Assembly (NCBI RefSeq): GCF_041428715.1
Contig: NZ_CP155572.1
Origin: Sporomusa malonica
Lineage (GTDB): Bacteria; Bacillota; Negativicutes; Sporomusales; Sporomusaceae
Reading direction: 5' to 3' (one strand)
Length of the DNA stretch: 64,000 nt
Below are positions 34,651 to 44,046 of the stretch, one piece after another. Numbering within the stretch: the stretch's first letter is position 1; the number at the start of each line of letters is the position of its first letter. A program made the position numbers and the translations under genes. The notes under the pieces are model-generated. The model searched no databases. It was not told the origin of the DNA and worked only from the letters and a program-made list of their open reading frames with translations.

Positions 34651-36724
34651 ATGTATCTGCAAAAGCTGACAATTAGAAATTATCGATGTTTTGATGACCA
34701 AGGAATTCAAATATATTTTAAGCCTGATATAAATGTAATTATTGGTGAAAACAACATTGGAAAAACGGCCACTATTGATGCATTGAGATTGGCTTTCTCT
34801 CTAGGGGGCGGTCGGAGAGAGCTCTATGTTACGCCTCAGGATTTTTACATAAATACAATAGGTGAACCGGCAAACGTAATTACGCTTGACCTAACATTTG
34901 CGGCTCTATCAGAAAAAGAACAGGCTACATTTTACGAAACCGTTAGTTATAAAGGAAGCGGAAATTACCGCACAATTGCACATTCGTTATGAACGTGATG
35001 TAAAGTTGCAAGGCGTAGAACGGATTAAGACAACCGTCTGGGGAGGAGAGCTTGAAGGGCAAAGTATTAGTTTTCAAGTTTTAGAACTTTTAAATCACGT
35101 GTTTCTAGGGGCTTTACGCGATGCAGAAAGTGATCTGAGACCGGGAAAGGGAAATCGGTTGGGGCAACTGCTACGAAAAGTAGTAGCCGGTGATGATGAT
35201 AAACGGTCTATTCTTGAGCATGTTAAACAAGCAAATCGGAAAATAATCCAAGAAAGTCCAGTAATAAAGACCGGAGAGATAATCAATGGAAACCTGAAAG
35301 AAATTGAGAAACGGAGACTAAAGCAGAATGTACAAATTGGTCTTATGCCACCCGATTTTAATAAAATCGCGGATTCTCTCCAAACACTTTTAGTTACAGG
35401 CAAGAAGTCTCTTAAGCTGCAATTCGATGAGAGTGAATGGAAGTACCTCACAACTAAATACCATGTAAAAGAATGCCCTATTGAAAATTTGAACGGAAAA
35501 GTATTAATAAACCTAACTGATGTATCGAGCGAATTAGTTGGTCAGGATTTTTATAACGTTCTGCTAGAACATGCCAATTTTACCTTTGATCTTCATCAAA
35601 ACGGACTTGGTTATAATAATATCATTTATATAGCCACAGTTTTAGGAGATTTAATTGAACGAAAAAATATTGAATCTTACACATACAATGCGTTACTTAT
35701 AGAAGAGCCAGAGGCACATTTGCACCCTCAATTACAAGATCTGCTCTTTAACTTCTTTACAAATCGATTACAAAATGGGACAGACGATTCGCCGATACAA
35801 CTGTTTATTACATCACATTCACCAACGTTAACATCCAAGGCACAAATCGACAATATAATGGTCTTTCATGAGGATCGTTTGGGAAATGTAGCAGTAACTT
35901 CACTGTCAAATTGTCCACTAAATAATGATGAGAAGGCAGATCTAAAACGATACCTTGATGTAACAAAATCACAGTTGTTTTTTTCGAAGGCTGTCATACT
36001 TGTGGAAGGTATATCGGAGGCCTTATTACTACCTGTTCTTGCCCAGAGATTAGGATGTCCGCTAGATGAAAATGCTGTTGAAATTGTGAATATTGATGGA
36101 GTTGCTTTTGAGCCATTTATAAAATTATTTAACGCAAATGAAAAAGATAATAGGATCGATATTCCTTGTATTGTTGTTACGGATGATGATCGATGTACAG
36201 ATGATAACGATGACGATACTAATGAGGAGAAGGGCTCGGAAATAAATGGAGTAAAGCTTACTGGAGATGATTTAAAGCTTAAAAAGGCTGACATTAAGAC
36301 TGTTATGGAAAAATTTAGGATTGGAATACCATCGGATAGAGCAACCAAAGTAAAAGGATGTGAATCCAAGTTTGTTACGGTCAGTACTGCTTTTAAAACA
36401 TTTGAATATGAATTAGCGAAAGCTTCAAACAACAACATTGACGTGATAATGAAAGTTCTTGCTGTTATGCAACCTAAAAATCATACATGGATATTGAAGA
36501 AAATAAAGGAAAAAGTCTTATCAGAAGAGGAAGCGGCCATTTTAATTTGGTTAGCAGTTCGCAAAGAGAAAGGTATATTTGCTCAGAAGTTAGCAGTAAA
36601 AATGGAAGAAGTTGATGAAAAGGGAGCGGCCAAGTATAAATTTATAATTCCAACCTATTTGCAAGAAGTCTTTAAGAAAGCTTGCCCAATGCAAATAGAA
36701 GGTGTGGAGGATATACCGTGCTGA
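34651..36724 (+). pseudogene. gajA: Gabija GajA (OLD-family ATPase/TOPRIM nuclease), frameshifted
   Basis: The first frame (ATG 34651 to about 34955) has the SMC-like start MYLQKLTIRNYRCFDDQGI and Walker A IGENNIGKTA. The protein continues one base out of phase (from about 34957): KEAEITAQLHIRYERDVKLQ, then LLIEEPEAHLHPQLQ (Walker B region), SHSPTLTSKA, and the TOPRIM parts VILVEGISEALLLPVLAQR and VVTDDDRC. In Gabija, GajA is a DNA nickase inhibited by nucleotides and works with the GajB helicase encoded next. The +1 shift lies in TATAAAGGAAGC near 34953-34964; it may be a mutation, a recoding site or a sequencing error. Confidence 0.85.
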
Positions 36725-38448
36725 CGACTTTATCTATACAACAAAGAACGGTAATTGACTCTACGGGGAAAAATATTTTGAAAGCCTGCCCTGGTAGTGG
36801 GAAAACCTATACAGTAGCATGTAAAATGGCATACCTGATAAGTTCATGGTCTCAAACGAATGCTGGCATTGCCGCTTTGTCTTTCACTAATGTGGCTAGT
36901 GAAGAGATAATATTAAAGTTAGCGAAACACTCGATCGTGCCTAGTTACCCTCATTTTTTTGGGACAATTGATAGTTTTGTTAACAAGTGGATTTTTCTTC
37001 CTTACGGACATTTAGTTATGAAATGTAAATCGCGTCCGAATATAGTTGGATTAAGTGAAGCTGGGTGGGAACTCCCTCTGGTATGGAGCTGGGGAAAAGC
37101 TCACAATCAATGTTATAAAAAAAGATGTAATCTATTGGATTTTACTTATAATGAAGATGGAGAACTTATCAATACTGATCCCTTATTCAGTAAAGACGCG
37201 TGCCCATATAAAATGGCACGATGTATAGAGTTAAAAATGCAATTTGTTAAGGCCGGGTTGGCTACTCAATCAGATGCAGCTTACTGGTCAATGCAAATAT
37301 TAAATGACTATCCAGTATTGGCCAAAGCTTTAGTGAAGCGATTCCCGACATTAATTATTGACGAAGCCCAGGATACCAGCCAAGTTCAGATGAAATTGAT
37401 AGACCTGCTTATTCAAAACGGTTTAGAAGAGATTACGTTGATTGGTGATCCAGATCAGGCAATATATGAGTGGAGAAATGCTGATCCCGAAATATTCTTA
37501 AATAAGTATATCAACAACGAGTGGAACTCCCTAGAGCTAACTGAGAACAGGCGAAGTTCGCAACTTATTTGTAATGCTACGCATCCTTTTTCATCATTAA
37601 AGGAACCGACTGTTGCTGTAGGGAATACAAGTGATTCCAAAACCAGGCCTATATTGTTGATGTATAAAGCTGGGGCAGACGAGGAGCTTCTTAAAGATAA
37701 ATTAAAGGAAATTTGTAACGAAACCTCAATCGAGGTTTCCCCTGATTTGATTGCTATCTTATGTCGGGGAAATTCTATGCTACGTAAAATCTTAAAAGTT
37801 GAACCTGACTTTAATCCCTGGAATGACGAGATTACTAGATATTTTGCACAGGCGACGTATTATCGAGATATAAAAAATTACAAAGCTGCAATGCGTTCCA
37901 CAGATACTGCTCTACGAAAAATTTATTACGGAAGTAACGCTCATCGAGTAAACTATGTAGAGACGGAAATTGCTAAGAGTATCGGATTAGAAGCTTGGCG
38001 TATCAGGTGCTGGAGTATTCTAAAAAATGCACCAGTAACAACAATGTCTATTGAAATGTGGAAAAGCCAGACTCAGACATTGTTAAATAAAGTGCTTGCG
38101 AGAACAGTAAATTTAAGTTATAAAAAGACAACTCCAGTAACAAGAAGTGTGGCATCATTTTTTGTAAAAAATCGATCTGAAGATATTTTGGTCGAAACTA
38201 TTCACGCTGCAAAAGGGAAAACCTATGACGCTGTAATGGTGGCTCTTTCTAATAGGGGCAAGGCAACTGTAAAACAAATTGCATCCTTGACATCAGCTGA
38301 TGAAGAATTAAGAAATGTATATGTAGCCATGACAAGGCCTCGAAAGCTCTTAGTAGTTGCAATTCCTGATAATACTTCGGAAGAATATTTATTGCGATTT
38401 CCAAAGGGGATATGGGAATATAGGGCGATTAGAAGCAAAAGTGATTAA
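36718..38448 (+). CDS. gajB: Gabija GajB (UvrD/PcrA-type helicase)
   Basis: 576 residues from GTG 36718, with GGAGG 8 nt upstream and a 7-bp overlap with the end of gajA. SF1 helicase motifs: IQQRTVIDS (Q motif), ACPGSGKTYT (Walker A, residues 23-32), LSFTNVASEEI, IIDEAQDTSQVQ (motif II, near 214), IGDPDQAIYEWRNADP, TIHAAKGKTYDAV and YVAMTRPRKLLVV. GajB is activated by DNA termini in known Gabija systems and works with GajA to stop phage. Motifs are intact. Confidence 0.92.
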   Translation: MLTTLSIQQRTVIDSTGKNILKACPGSGKTYTVACKMAYLISSWSQTNAGIAALSFTNVASEEIILKLAKHSIVPSYPHFFGTIDSFVNKWIFLPYGHLVMKCKSRPNIVGLSEAGWELPLVWSWGKAHNQCYKKRCNLLDFTYNEDGELINTDPLFSKDACPYKMARCIELKMQFVKAGLATQSDAAYWSMQILNDYPVLAKALVKRFPTLIIDEAQDTSQVQMKLIDLLIQNGLEEITLIGDPDQAIYEWRNADPEIFLNKYINNEWNSLELTENRRSSQLICNATHPFSSLKEPTVAVGNTSDSKTRPILLMYKAGADEELLKDKLKEICNETSIEVSPDLIAILCRGNSMLRKILKVEPDFNPWNDEITRYFAQATYYRDIKNYKAAMRSTDTALRKIYYGSNAHRVNYVETEIAKSIGLEAWRIRCWSILKNAPVTTMSIEMWKSQTQTLLNKVLARTVNLSYKKTTPVTRSVASFFVKNRSEDILVETIHAAKGKTYDAVMVALSNRGKATVKQIASLTSADEELRNVYVAMTRPRKLLVVAIPDNTSEEYLLRFPKGIWEYRAIRSKSD

Positions 38449-38478
38449 TCTTATTGAAGTATGGGGAGAAGAAAATAA

Positions 38479-38760
38479 CAACGTTTTATCAGAAATGAGC
38501 CAGGTGATGGTTCTCTGATTTACTCACGTTTGCCAAAAGGGCGGATTTGCAAAGTCACGGATCGCATCCCACCATGCAATAATCCTGGAAAAGCCACACA
38601 ACCATGTAATAACTGTTTCTCAATGCTTGTAGGAGTATGGTGGGAAAATAAGCGAGTCAAGCTTGTAAACAGTCTTTTAATATCTCATCGGTGCCGTGTG
38701 TGTAAGTCCTTATTTTTGCGGACCGATTTGCGGACCGATTTGCGGACCGATTCACATTAA
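38479..38760 (+). pseudogene. 5'-truncated gene scrap with cysteine pairs, ending in a tandem repeat
   Basis: An open frame without a start codon reads NEPGDGSLIYSRLPKGRICK, then CNNPGKATQPCNNCF and ISHRCRVCKSLF, resembling a zinc-binding protein. It then runs through three 12-bp units encoding LRTD and stops. No family recognised. The missing 5' end and the repeat at the 3' end suggest a fragment cut at both sides. Confidence 0.45.
38717..38752 (+). repeat. tandem 12-bp repeat
   Basis: TGCGGACCGATT three times exactly, at the right edge of the scrap. Confidence 0.95.
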
Positions 38761-38938
38761 TACGACCTGGATTTATTGGACAAAATGGAAAGAGGGATCT
38801 GCTGAATCCCCGGATTAACTGGATCTTTTCATATAGCCTAGATTGCTAAAAACGCAAATTTTCCAATTCCCAAGCCGTGGGTCACCAGTTTGAATCCTAT
38901 TATGTTTTCGCAAAATCAAGCTATTAATTTTTTAGATA

Positions 38939-38979
38939 AAAAACGAGCAAAAAATCATTGTGATTTTTTGCTCGTTTTT
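38939..38979. terminator. strong bidirectional hairpin terminator
   Basis: AAAACGAGCAAAAAATCA and TGATTTTTTGCTCGTTTT form a perfect stem of at least 18 bp with a 3-nt loop, followed by Ts. Confidence 0.85.
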
Positions 38980-39009
38980 ATTTTGTTTTCAAAATAATAG
39001 ATCAATCAT

Positions 39010-39158
39010 TCATGCCTTTTTTCGCCGGTACTATCTCTGTTTATACTATTACTTAACATAATTACCGACGAGTTGTCCAAAATAGTCTTAATCGTACCCA
39101 ATAAAATCGCCTGTTTATCAGATGAAAGGGAATCAAAAATTTGCAGTAGTTTTTTGCG
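39010..39158 (-). pseudogene. C-terminal fragment of an XRE-type regulator
   Basis: On the minus strand the frame reads RKKLLQIFDSLSSDKQAILL GTIKTILDNSSV and stops at TGA, like the C-terminal helices of XRE repressors (compare SQQRELITKFLETL in the intact gene next door). The HTH part is missing; the fragment abuts a REP-like palindrome. Confidence 0.55.
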
Positions 39159-39172
39159 TTTAGAAAATATGG

Positions 39173-39234
39173 GGACAGGTTCTTTGTTTCATGGGTAGAT
39201 TTAATACTTTTGAAACAACGTGCCTGTCCCCGAG
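39173..39234. repeat. REP-like palindrome (family B-related)
   Basis: GGGGACAGGTTCTTTGTTTC faces GAAACAACGTGCCTGTCCCC across about 22 bp. Core GGGGACAG matches the GGGGACGGG of family B. Confidence 0.75.
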
Positions 39235-39371
39235 TTTTGAGTTTTCTTCTGAGTTTTTATCCTACCTGGATATACTCTCCAAAAGCTTTTTGAAATTGGT
39301 CCAACTACAAATGGTGCAATTCTTGTTATTTAGCAATTGTTTTAACGTGCTAGTCATTTCAATCAATAATA

Positions 39372-39674
39372 TCATTCTAAAGTTTCTAAAAATTTTGTAA
39401 TTAGTTCCCGTTGCTGCGAAGTCAGGTTTTTGCTTGCTGCAAGCAATTTTTTAAATTCTGGTTCTAATTCTGGAGCATCTTCACGGAAGAAACCGGCAAG
39501 AGAAATATCAAGACATGTACAGATTGAATCTAAAGTTTCTAATGAGCATTTTTTGTTGCCATTTTCTATTCCAGATATAAAACTTTGTGCAACTCCTATT
39601 TGGTCAGCAAGCATTGATGCTGTAATGTTTTTAGATTTTCGGATTTCCTTGATCCTATTCCCGATATTAATCAT
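39372..39674 (-). CDS. XRE-family transcriptional repressor
   Basis: 100 residues from ATG 39674, with GGAGG 9 nt upstream on the minus strand. HTH: IGNRIKEIRKSKNITASMLA DQIGVAQSFISGIENGNKKC. The C-terminal helices (LAASKNLTSQQRELITKFLE) look like a dimerisation region. It is divergent from a strong promoter carrying two symmetric CCTATAGG boxes, the likely operators. Position next to the defence island and phage-like scraps suggests a mobile-element regulator. Confidence 0.92.
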   Translation of the reverse strand: MINIGNRIKEIRKSKNITASMLADQIGVAQSFISGIENGNKKCSLETLDSICTCLDISLAGFFREDAPELEPEFKKLLAASKNLTSQQRELITKFLETLE

Positions 39675-39734
39675 ATATGTATTCCTCCGCAAAAATTAAG
39701 ATTGATCTTACAAGTAAAAAAGAATAATTTTTTT

Positions 39735-39785
39735 CACCTATAGGATATAAGATACCTTGACGTAATAACCTATAGGTGATATTAT
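39735..39785 (+). promoter_or_regulatory. XRE-controlled promoter with paired operators
   Basis: CACCTATAGG (39735-39744) and CCTATAGGTG (39769-39778) are inverted copies of one box. The second lies in the 17-bp spacer of a promoter TTGACG (39757-39762) and TATTAT (39780-39785), so binding would block RNA polymerase. Confidence 0.75.
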
Positions 39786-39816
39786 TTAAAGGAAATCATA
39801 ACTTGGAGGTGATGAA

Positions 39817-39888
39817 ATGAATAGACAATTTATATATTTACAGTCAAATATGGAATTATTCAAAAGCTATCAGCAGCACCGCACATAA
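39817..39888 (+). CDS. 23-residue ORF under the XRE-controlled promoter
   Basis: ATG 39817 has GGAGGTGATG just upstream, an excellent RBS, and encodes MNRQFIYLQSNMELFKSYQQ HRT before TAA. No family recognised. It may be a microprotein or the remaining head of a longer target gene (excisionase or toxin) lost by deletion. Confidence 0.5.
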   Translation: MNRQFIYLQSNMELFKSYQQHRT

Positions 39889-40177
39889 AGTGGGTAAGAG
39901 AATCAGTTGAAAATTTGGTGTAAATTTGGACAAGCAGCATTTATCGCGGCCAAGCAACATGCTGCTTAGTTTAGTACGCCCTAACGACATTTTAACAATT
40001 TTATTATACTGTATCTGCCAAAAAACGTAAACTTATCTGTAGCTTTGCTGTCAATCGAAATTGGGGCAAAGTATAGCGCAGCAAGCGCCTGTCTTCAATG
40101 TGGGGTGATGAAGAAAATGGAGAAAGGGGGCGAGAGAGGAGTACGGCTATGACTAAACAAGAAAGAGGTGTAAATCG
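39889..40177. other. intergenic region with a hairpin
   Basis: AAGCAGCAT and ATGCTGCTT at about 39934-39968 form a hairpin. The rest of the stretch up to the MFS gene shows no gene. Confidence 0.4.
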
Positions 40178-41350
40178 ATGAATCGGGTTCTGTTAAAAGC
40201 GGCGGTATTGTCTATTTCCTTATTACTGCTGGCAGCTACGGCAGTTTCACCGGCTATCGCCAATATCAGTGCGGCATTTAAGCAGGTAAGTGCCCAGACC
40301 ATTATGCTGCTGGTTTCCTTGCCGTCGATGACAATGGTACTTGCTTCCCTGGTATTTGGCAAACTGAGTGAGTCTATGAGCAGACGAACGCTCTTTCATG
40401 TGGCTATGCTGCTTTTTTTGATTGGCGGCATTACGCCTTACTTTATGAATGACATTACCATGATTTTGGTGATGAGAGCTATTCTGGGCCTGAGTTTAGG
40501 CTTGATATTTCCGCTATCACTTGTACTCATTTCGGACTTTTTTGAAGGCGGCGAGCGGGCTACGATCATGGGCCTGCAGAGTGTTTGCGTAAATATTGGC
40601 GGGATCATATTCTCCCTGCTGGGCGGCCTGCTGTGTGTAGCCGACTGGCACAATACATTTCTGGCGTACGCATTTGGTTTTTTAGTACTAATCTTTGTTT
40701 ATTTCTATCTCCCCGAACCGCCTAAACCTCAGGTGACGGCAAACCAGGGGGATGCAGCCAAAACCCCGCTGCCTGGTAAAGTGTATTTTATCGAAAGTGT
40801 TGTGTTCCTGTATAATCTACTGATCTTCGTTTTTTTCACCAACGTGGCCATCCAGGTTGTCGGTGAGAATATGGGGAATGCTGCGAGTGCCGGTATTGCG
40901 TTAACCATGTTTACCGGTGGCGGGCTTGTGGGTGGTTTGCTGTTTGGCAAAGCCATGCAGCTGTTAAAGAACTATACTATTGCCGTTGGCTGGTTACTGA
41001 CCGGGGCGGGGATGGCGCTGATAGCCGGAACGCATGACTTTACTCTGCTGCTAACCGGCTGTTTTATTGGCGGGATCGGATTTTCCACAACCTGCCCAGC
41101 CTTCTTTGTTACGCTTTCCGTGTTGTCACCGCCAGCCCGTGTGGCTTTCAGTATCGCCTTAGCCTCGGCACTTAGTGGTATCGGTCAGTTTGTCGCCCCT
41201 TTTGTTTTTGAAGTGGTATCAGGGCAATTTGGTCAGGGACCGGGAAGATTTCCTCTCTTTGTCAGTGCGGTATCCTTTGTGGCGGTAGGGGTGCTCCTGC
41301 TGCTGCAAAATTATACACAATCCCCCAGTTCAGCTAAGCTAAACAGCTAA
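40178..41350 (+). CDS. MFS transporter
   Basis: 390 residues with twelve predicted membrane segments and the MFS loop pattern FGKLSESMSRRTLFHVAMLL between segments 2 and 3. MFS proteins move small molecules using ion gradients; drug-proton antiporter-like (DHA) branch is likely but the substrate is unknown. ATG 40178 has AGAGGTG upstream. It is followed 30 bp later by a UroD-type methyltransferase gene and then an SLH porin, so the substrate may feed that enzyme. Confidence 0.9.
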   Translation: MNRVLLKAAVLSISLLLLAATAVSPAIANISAAFKQVSAQTIMLLVSLPSMTMVLASLVFGKLSESMSRRTLFHVAMLLFLIGGITPYFMNDITMILVMRAILGLSLGLIFPLSLVLISDFFEGGERATIMGLQSVCVNIGGIIFSLLGGLLCVADWHNTFLAYAFGFLVLIFVYFYLPEPPKPQVTANQGDAAKTPLPGKVYFIESVVFLYNLLIFVFFTNVAIQVVGENMGNAASAGIALTMFTGGGLVGGLLFGKAMQLLKNYTIAVGWLLTGAGMALIAGTHDFTLLLTGCFIGGIGFSTTCPAFFVTLSVLSPPARVAFSIALASALSGIGQFVAPFVFEVVSGQFGQGPGRFPLFVSAVSFVAVGVLLLLQNYTQSPSSAKLNS

Positions 41351-41380
41351 TCATAAAAGGTAACGGGAGGGTATTAATGT

Positions 41381-42487
41381 ATGAAAACAAACCAGGAGTT
41401 ACTTAAGGAGCGTACAGAGCGGTTAAAGAAAGCCATCCTTTTAGAGAAAACAGACCGGACCCCTGTTATTCTTACCGGTGACGCTTTCTGTGCCCGACAT
41501 GTCGGGATGAAACTATCAGAGTTTTGCATGAATCTGAAAGCGTCCCATGAAGCAATTTTGTCTTCCTTTAAAGCCCTGGGGGATGTAGATGGAACAGGCG
41601 GTACCTTTGCCGCCGCAGCGATGTTTCCGCTTATGTTTTATACGAGGATTAAACTGCCGGGCCGCGATCTCCCGGAAGATACCCCGTGGCAGCTTGATGA
41701 GCAGGAAGTGATGACAGTCGAGGATTATGACACGATATTAAACAAAGGCTGGCAAGCGTTTAGTGATGACTTTTTAAAGAACCGTCTGGGCGTGGATGTT
41801 GATTCGCTCTATGCCCAGCTGGCCGATGTCCCGCTATTCATGAAAAACTTTGAGGATGCCGGGTATCTGGTGTATACGCCCAGTGCCTCCATCACTGTGA
41901 ATGAACACCTGAGCGGTGGGCGGTCATTGCCGAAGTTTTTGCGAGATATCTATAAAATGCCGGACAAGGTGGAAGCCGTGTTAGATATTATTCTGGCAGA
42001 GACCCTTGTCGGGTTCCGTGAACAAATCCGCGCAGTGAAGCCATTAGTGGTATTTATTTCTCCGGCCAGGGGGGCCAGTGAATTTTACTCCCCGAAAATC
42101 TGGGAGCGTTTTGTCTGGAAATATCTTAAGGCAGCGGCCGAAGTGATCATTGAGGAAGGTGCGGTTGTTGACCTGCATATAGACGGCAACTGGGAACGGG
42201 ATTTAGCCTACTTCAAGCAGTTGCCCAAGCATAAATGCATCTTCGAATCAGATGGCGCCACTAATATTTATAAAATTAAAGAAGTCCTGGGCGACCACAT
42301 GTGTATTAAGGGCGATGTGCCGGCAGCTCTGCTAGCCCTTGGTACACCTGATGAGGTCTATAACTATTGTACGAAACTGATTAAAGACATGGGACCAGGC
42401 TTCATTCTGGCCTCCGGCTGCACAATCCCACCCAATGCCTCTGTCGAGAATGTTAAAGCCATGATTGCCGCCGCTACCGGTAAATAA
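41381..42487 (+). CDS. uroporphyrinogen decarboxylase-family (corrinoid methyltransferase-like) protein
   Basis: 368 residues of the UroD fold: ERLKKAILLEKTDRTPVILT at the start, DLHIDGN and LASGCTIPPNA near the end. The His and late Cys fit the zinc-ligand pattern of MtaA/CmuA-type enzymes that move methyl groups between corrinoid proteins and a thiol or folate, rather than haem synthesis. It is clustered with an MFS carrier and an outer-membrane porin, suggesting uptake and demethylation of a methylated compound (inference). RBS CGGGAGGG. Confidence 0.82.
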   Translation: MKTNQELLKERTERLKKAILLEKTDRTPVILTGDAFCARHVGMKLSEFCMNLKASHEAILSSFKALGDVDGTGGTFAAAAMFPLMFYTRIKLPGRDLPEDTPWQLDEQEVMTVEDYDTILNKGWQAFSDDFLKNRLGVDVDSLYAQLADVPLFMKNFEDAGYLVYTPSASITVNEHLSGGRSLPKFLRDIYKMPDKVEAVLDIILAETLVGFREQIRAVKPLVVFISPARGASEFYSPKIWERFVWKYLKAAAEVIIEEGAVVDLHIDGNWERDLAYFKQLPKHKCIFESDGATNIYKIKEVLGDHMCIKGDVPAALLALGTPDEVYNYCTKLIKDMGPGFILASGCTIPPNASVENVKAMIAAATGK

Positions 42488-42547
42488 GCTCAATAGCCTC
42501 CGCTAACTTAGAGATGAAGAGAAATAAGTTGTTAAGGTGGGAGAAGG

Positions 42548-43915
42548 ATGAGAAAAAGCATAGTCATCGCTGCCGTGCTTACGTTACTGGTGAATATCGT
42601 CAGTACCGTAGCAGCGGCCGGCCCGACGAATCCCTTTGGCGATGTCCCGGCTAAACACTGGTCCTATGCTGCGGTAAATCAGCTAAAACAAGATGGGATC
42701 ATTGACGGCGACGGCCAGGGTACCTTCGGGGGTGACAGAACGGTTACCCGCTATGAAATGGCCCAAATGATCGCCCGGGCTATCTGGAATGCGGAAAAAG
42801 CCAATGCTGAGAACAAGGTGTTAATCGATAAGCTCTCGGCAGAGTTTACCAGTGAGCTTACCAGTTTAGGGGTGCGTGTCGCTACCCTGGAAAAGAAAAG
42901 TGATAAAATTACCGTCTCCGGTTTCCTGCATCTTTCTGACCAGGTATGGGATAACAGCGGCTCTTTTGCCGGTCATACCGCGACTACCGGTGATACCCCG
43001 CACCCTAACGACGGTCACTATCCGGCAGTCGGCATTGATCTGTATGTCAATTACAAGATTAATGACAAATGGCAAGTGAAAATTGAGAATGAGGCTGTGC
43101 GAGATTTTAGAACAGGCGGCTTCTGGACCCGAATTCCTAACGGCGACGGCACATATACGACGATTGACGGCACCGTTAGCGGTTCGCAGCGCTATGATCA
43201 AATGTACGCTGAGGGGCTTGTCGGCGCTACTACGGTAAAAGCCGGCCGGTTTGATTACGGAGCAGCCTACGGTTTAATGGTAACTCCCGGCCGCAAAGGG
43301 ATCAATGGTGTTCAGTTTGCTGTTGGCGACCAGAACCGGACCACGTTGACCTATGGCTATTTCCGGCAAGGCTGGACAGGTAACGCTACCAATCCCTATC
43401 TCATTTCTAACAAAGCAGATAACCGGTATGCCGCCATTGAATTTGATGCCCCGATTGCTAAAGACCTCAATGTAAAAACAGCCTATCATAACCTAGCCAC
43501 TGACGGCTCGGATACAAGCATTGTGTCAGATAATATTAACTTGTGGGAAGTCGGTGTCGATAAGATGATTGGCAAAAAGCTTAACCTTTTTGCCACTTAT
43601 GGTGAGTCTGATGCCAACAGCCAGAACAAAGCATACATGGCCGGGATTACCTATGGACGAGCTGATCTGAATGCCCCCGGCTCTTATTTTGTAACGGCCC
43701 GCTATCTGAACGCTGAGGCCAAGGCTTCCATTGCCCCGGATAATTACTGGGTGTCTAAATATGATTGGGGTCTGAAAGGACCTGAGTTAACGTCACAGAT
43801 CATCATTGATAAAAACGTTGATATCTTTTTGTGGGCTGCTTCTCTGAAGCCTACTGACGGTGTTCATACCGGCAAGTTGAACACTGTTAAACTGGGGGTT
43901 GACTTCTACTTCTAA
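42548..43915 (+). CDS. SLH-domain outer-membrane porin (OmpM type)
   Basis: 455 residues. A signal peptide (1-23, TLLVNIVSTVAAAGP) is followed by an S-layer homology domain (NPFGDVPAKHWSYAAVNQLK, residues about 27-75), a short coiled coil (AENKVLIDKLSAEFTSELTS) and a long beta-barrel ending VKLGVDFYF with terminal Phe. This architecture is the OmpM/Mep45 family, which links outer membrane to cell wall polyamines in Negativicutes and forms diffusion channels. It is the last gene of the MFS-UroD run and is closed by a strong terminator. Confidence 0.93.
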   Translation: MRKSIVIAAVLTLLVNIVSTVAAAGPTNPFGDVPAKHWSYAAVNQLKQDGIIDGDGQGTFGGDRTVTRYEMAQMIARAIWNAEKANAENKVLIDKLSAEFTSELTSLGVRVATLEKKSDKITVSGFLHLSDQVWDNSGSFAGHTATTGDTPHPNDGHYPAVGIDLYVNYKINDKWQVKIENEAVRDFRTGGFWTRIPNGDGTYTTIDGTVSGSQRYDQMYAEGLVGATTVKAGRFDYGAAYGLMVTPGRKGINGVQFAVGDQNRTTLTYGYFRQGWTGNATNPYLISNKADNRYAAIEFDAPIAKDLNVKTAYHNLATDGSDTSIVSDNINLWEVGVDKMIGKKLNLFATYGESDANSQNKAYMAGITYGRADLNAPGSYFVTARYLNAEAKASIAPDNYWVSKYDWGLKGPELTSQIIIDKNVDIFLWAASLKPTDGVHTGKLNTVKLGVDFYF

Positions 43916-43990
43916 ATTCCCGACAGCCAGGGGAAATCCCGCCTATAAGGGTCTGTGGTGAAAAAAATGGAACCTTAATTGCAGTTAATA

Positions 43991-44046
43991 AAGCTACCCC
44001 CGGTCAAGTTCACACAGAATTTGACCGGGGGTAGCTTTATTATTTG
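43991..44046 (+). terminator. strong terminator of the porin gene
   Basis: AAGCTACCCCCGGTCAA and TTGACCGGGGGTAGCTT pair perfectly over 17 bp, followed by a T-rich stretch. Confidence 0.93.
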
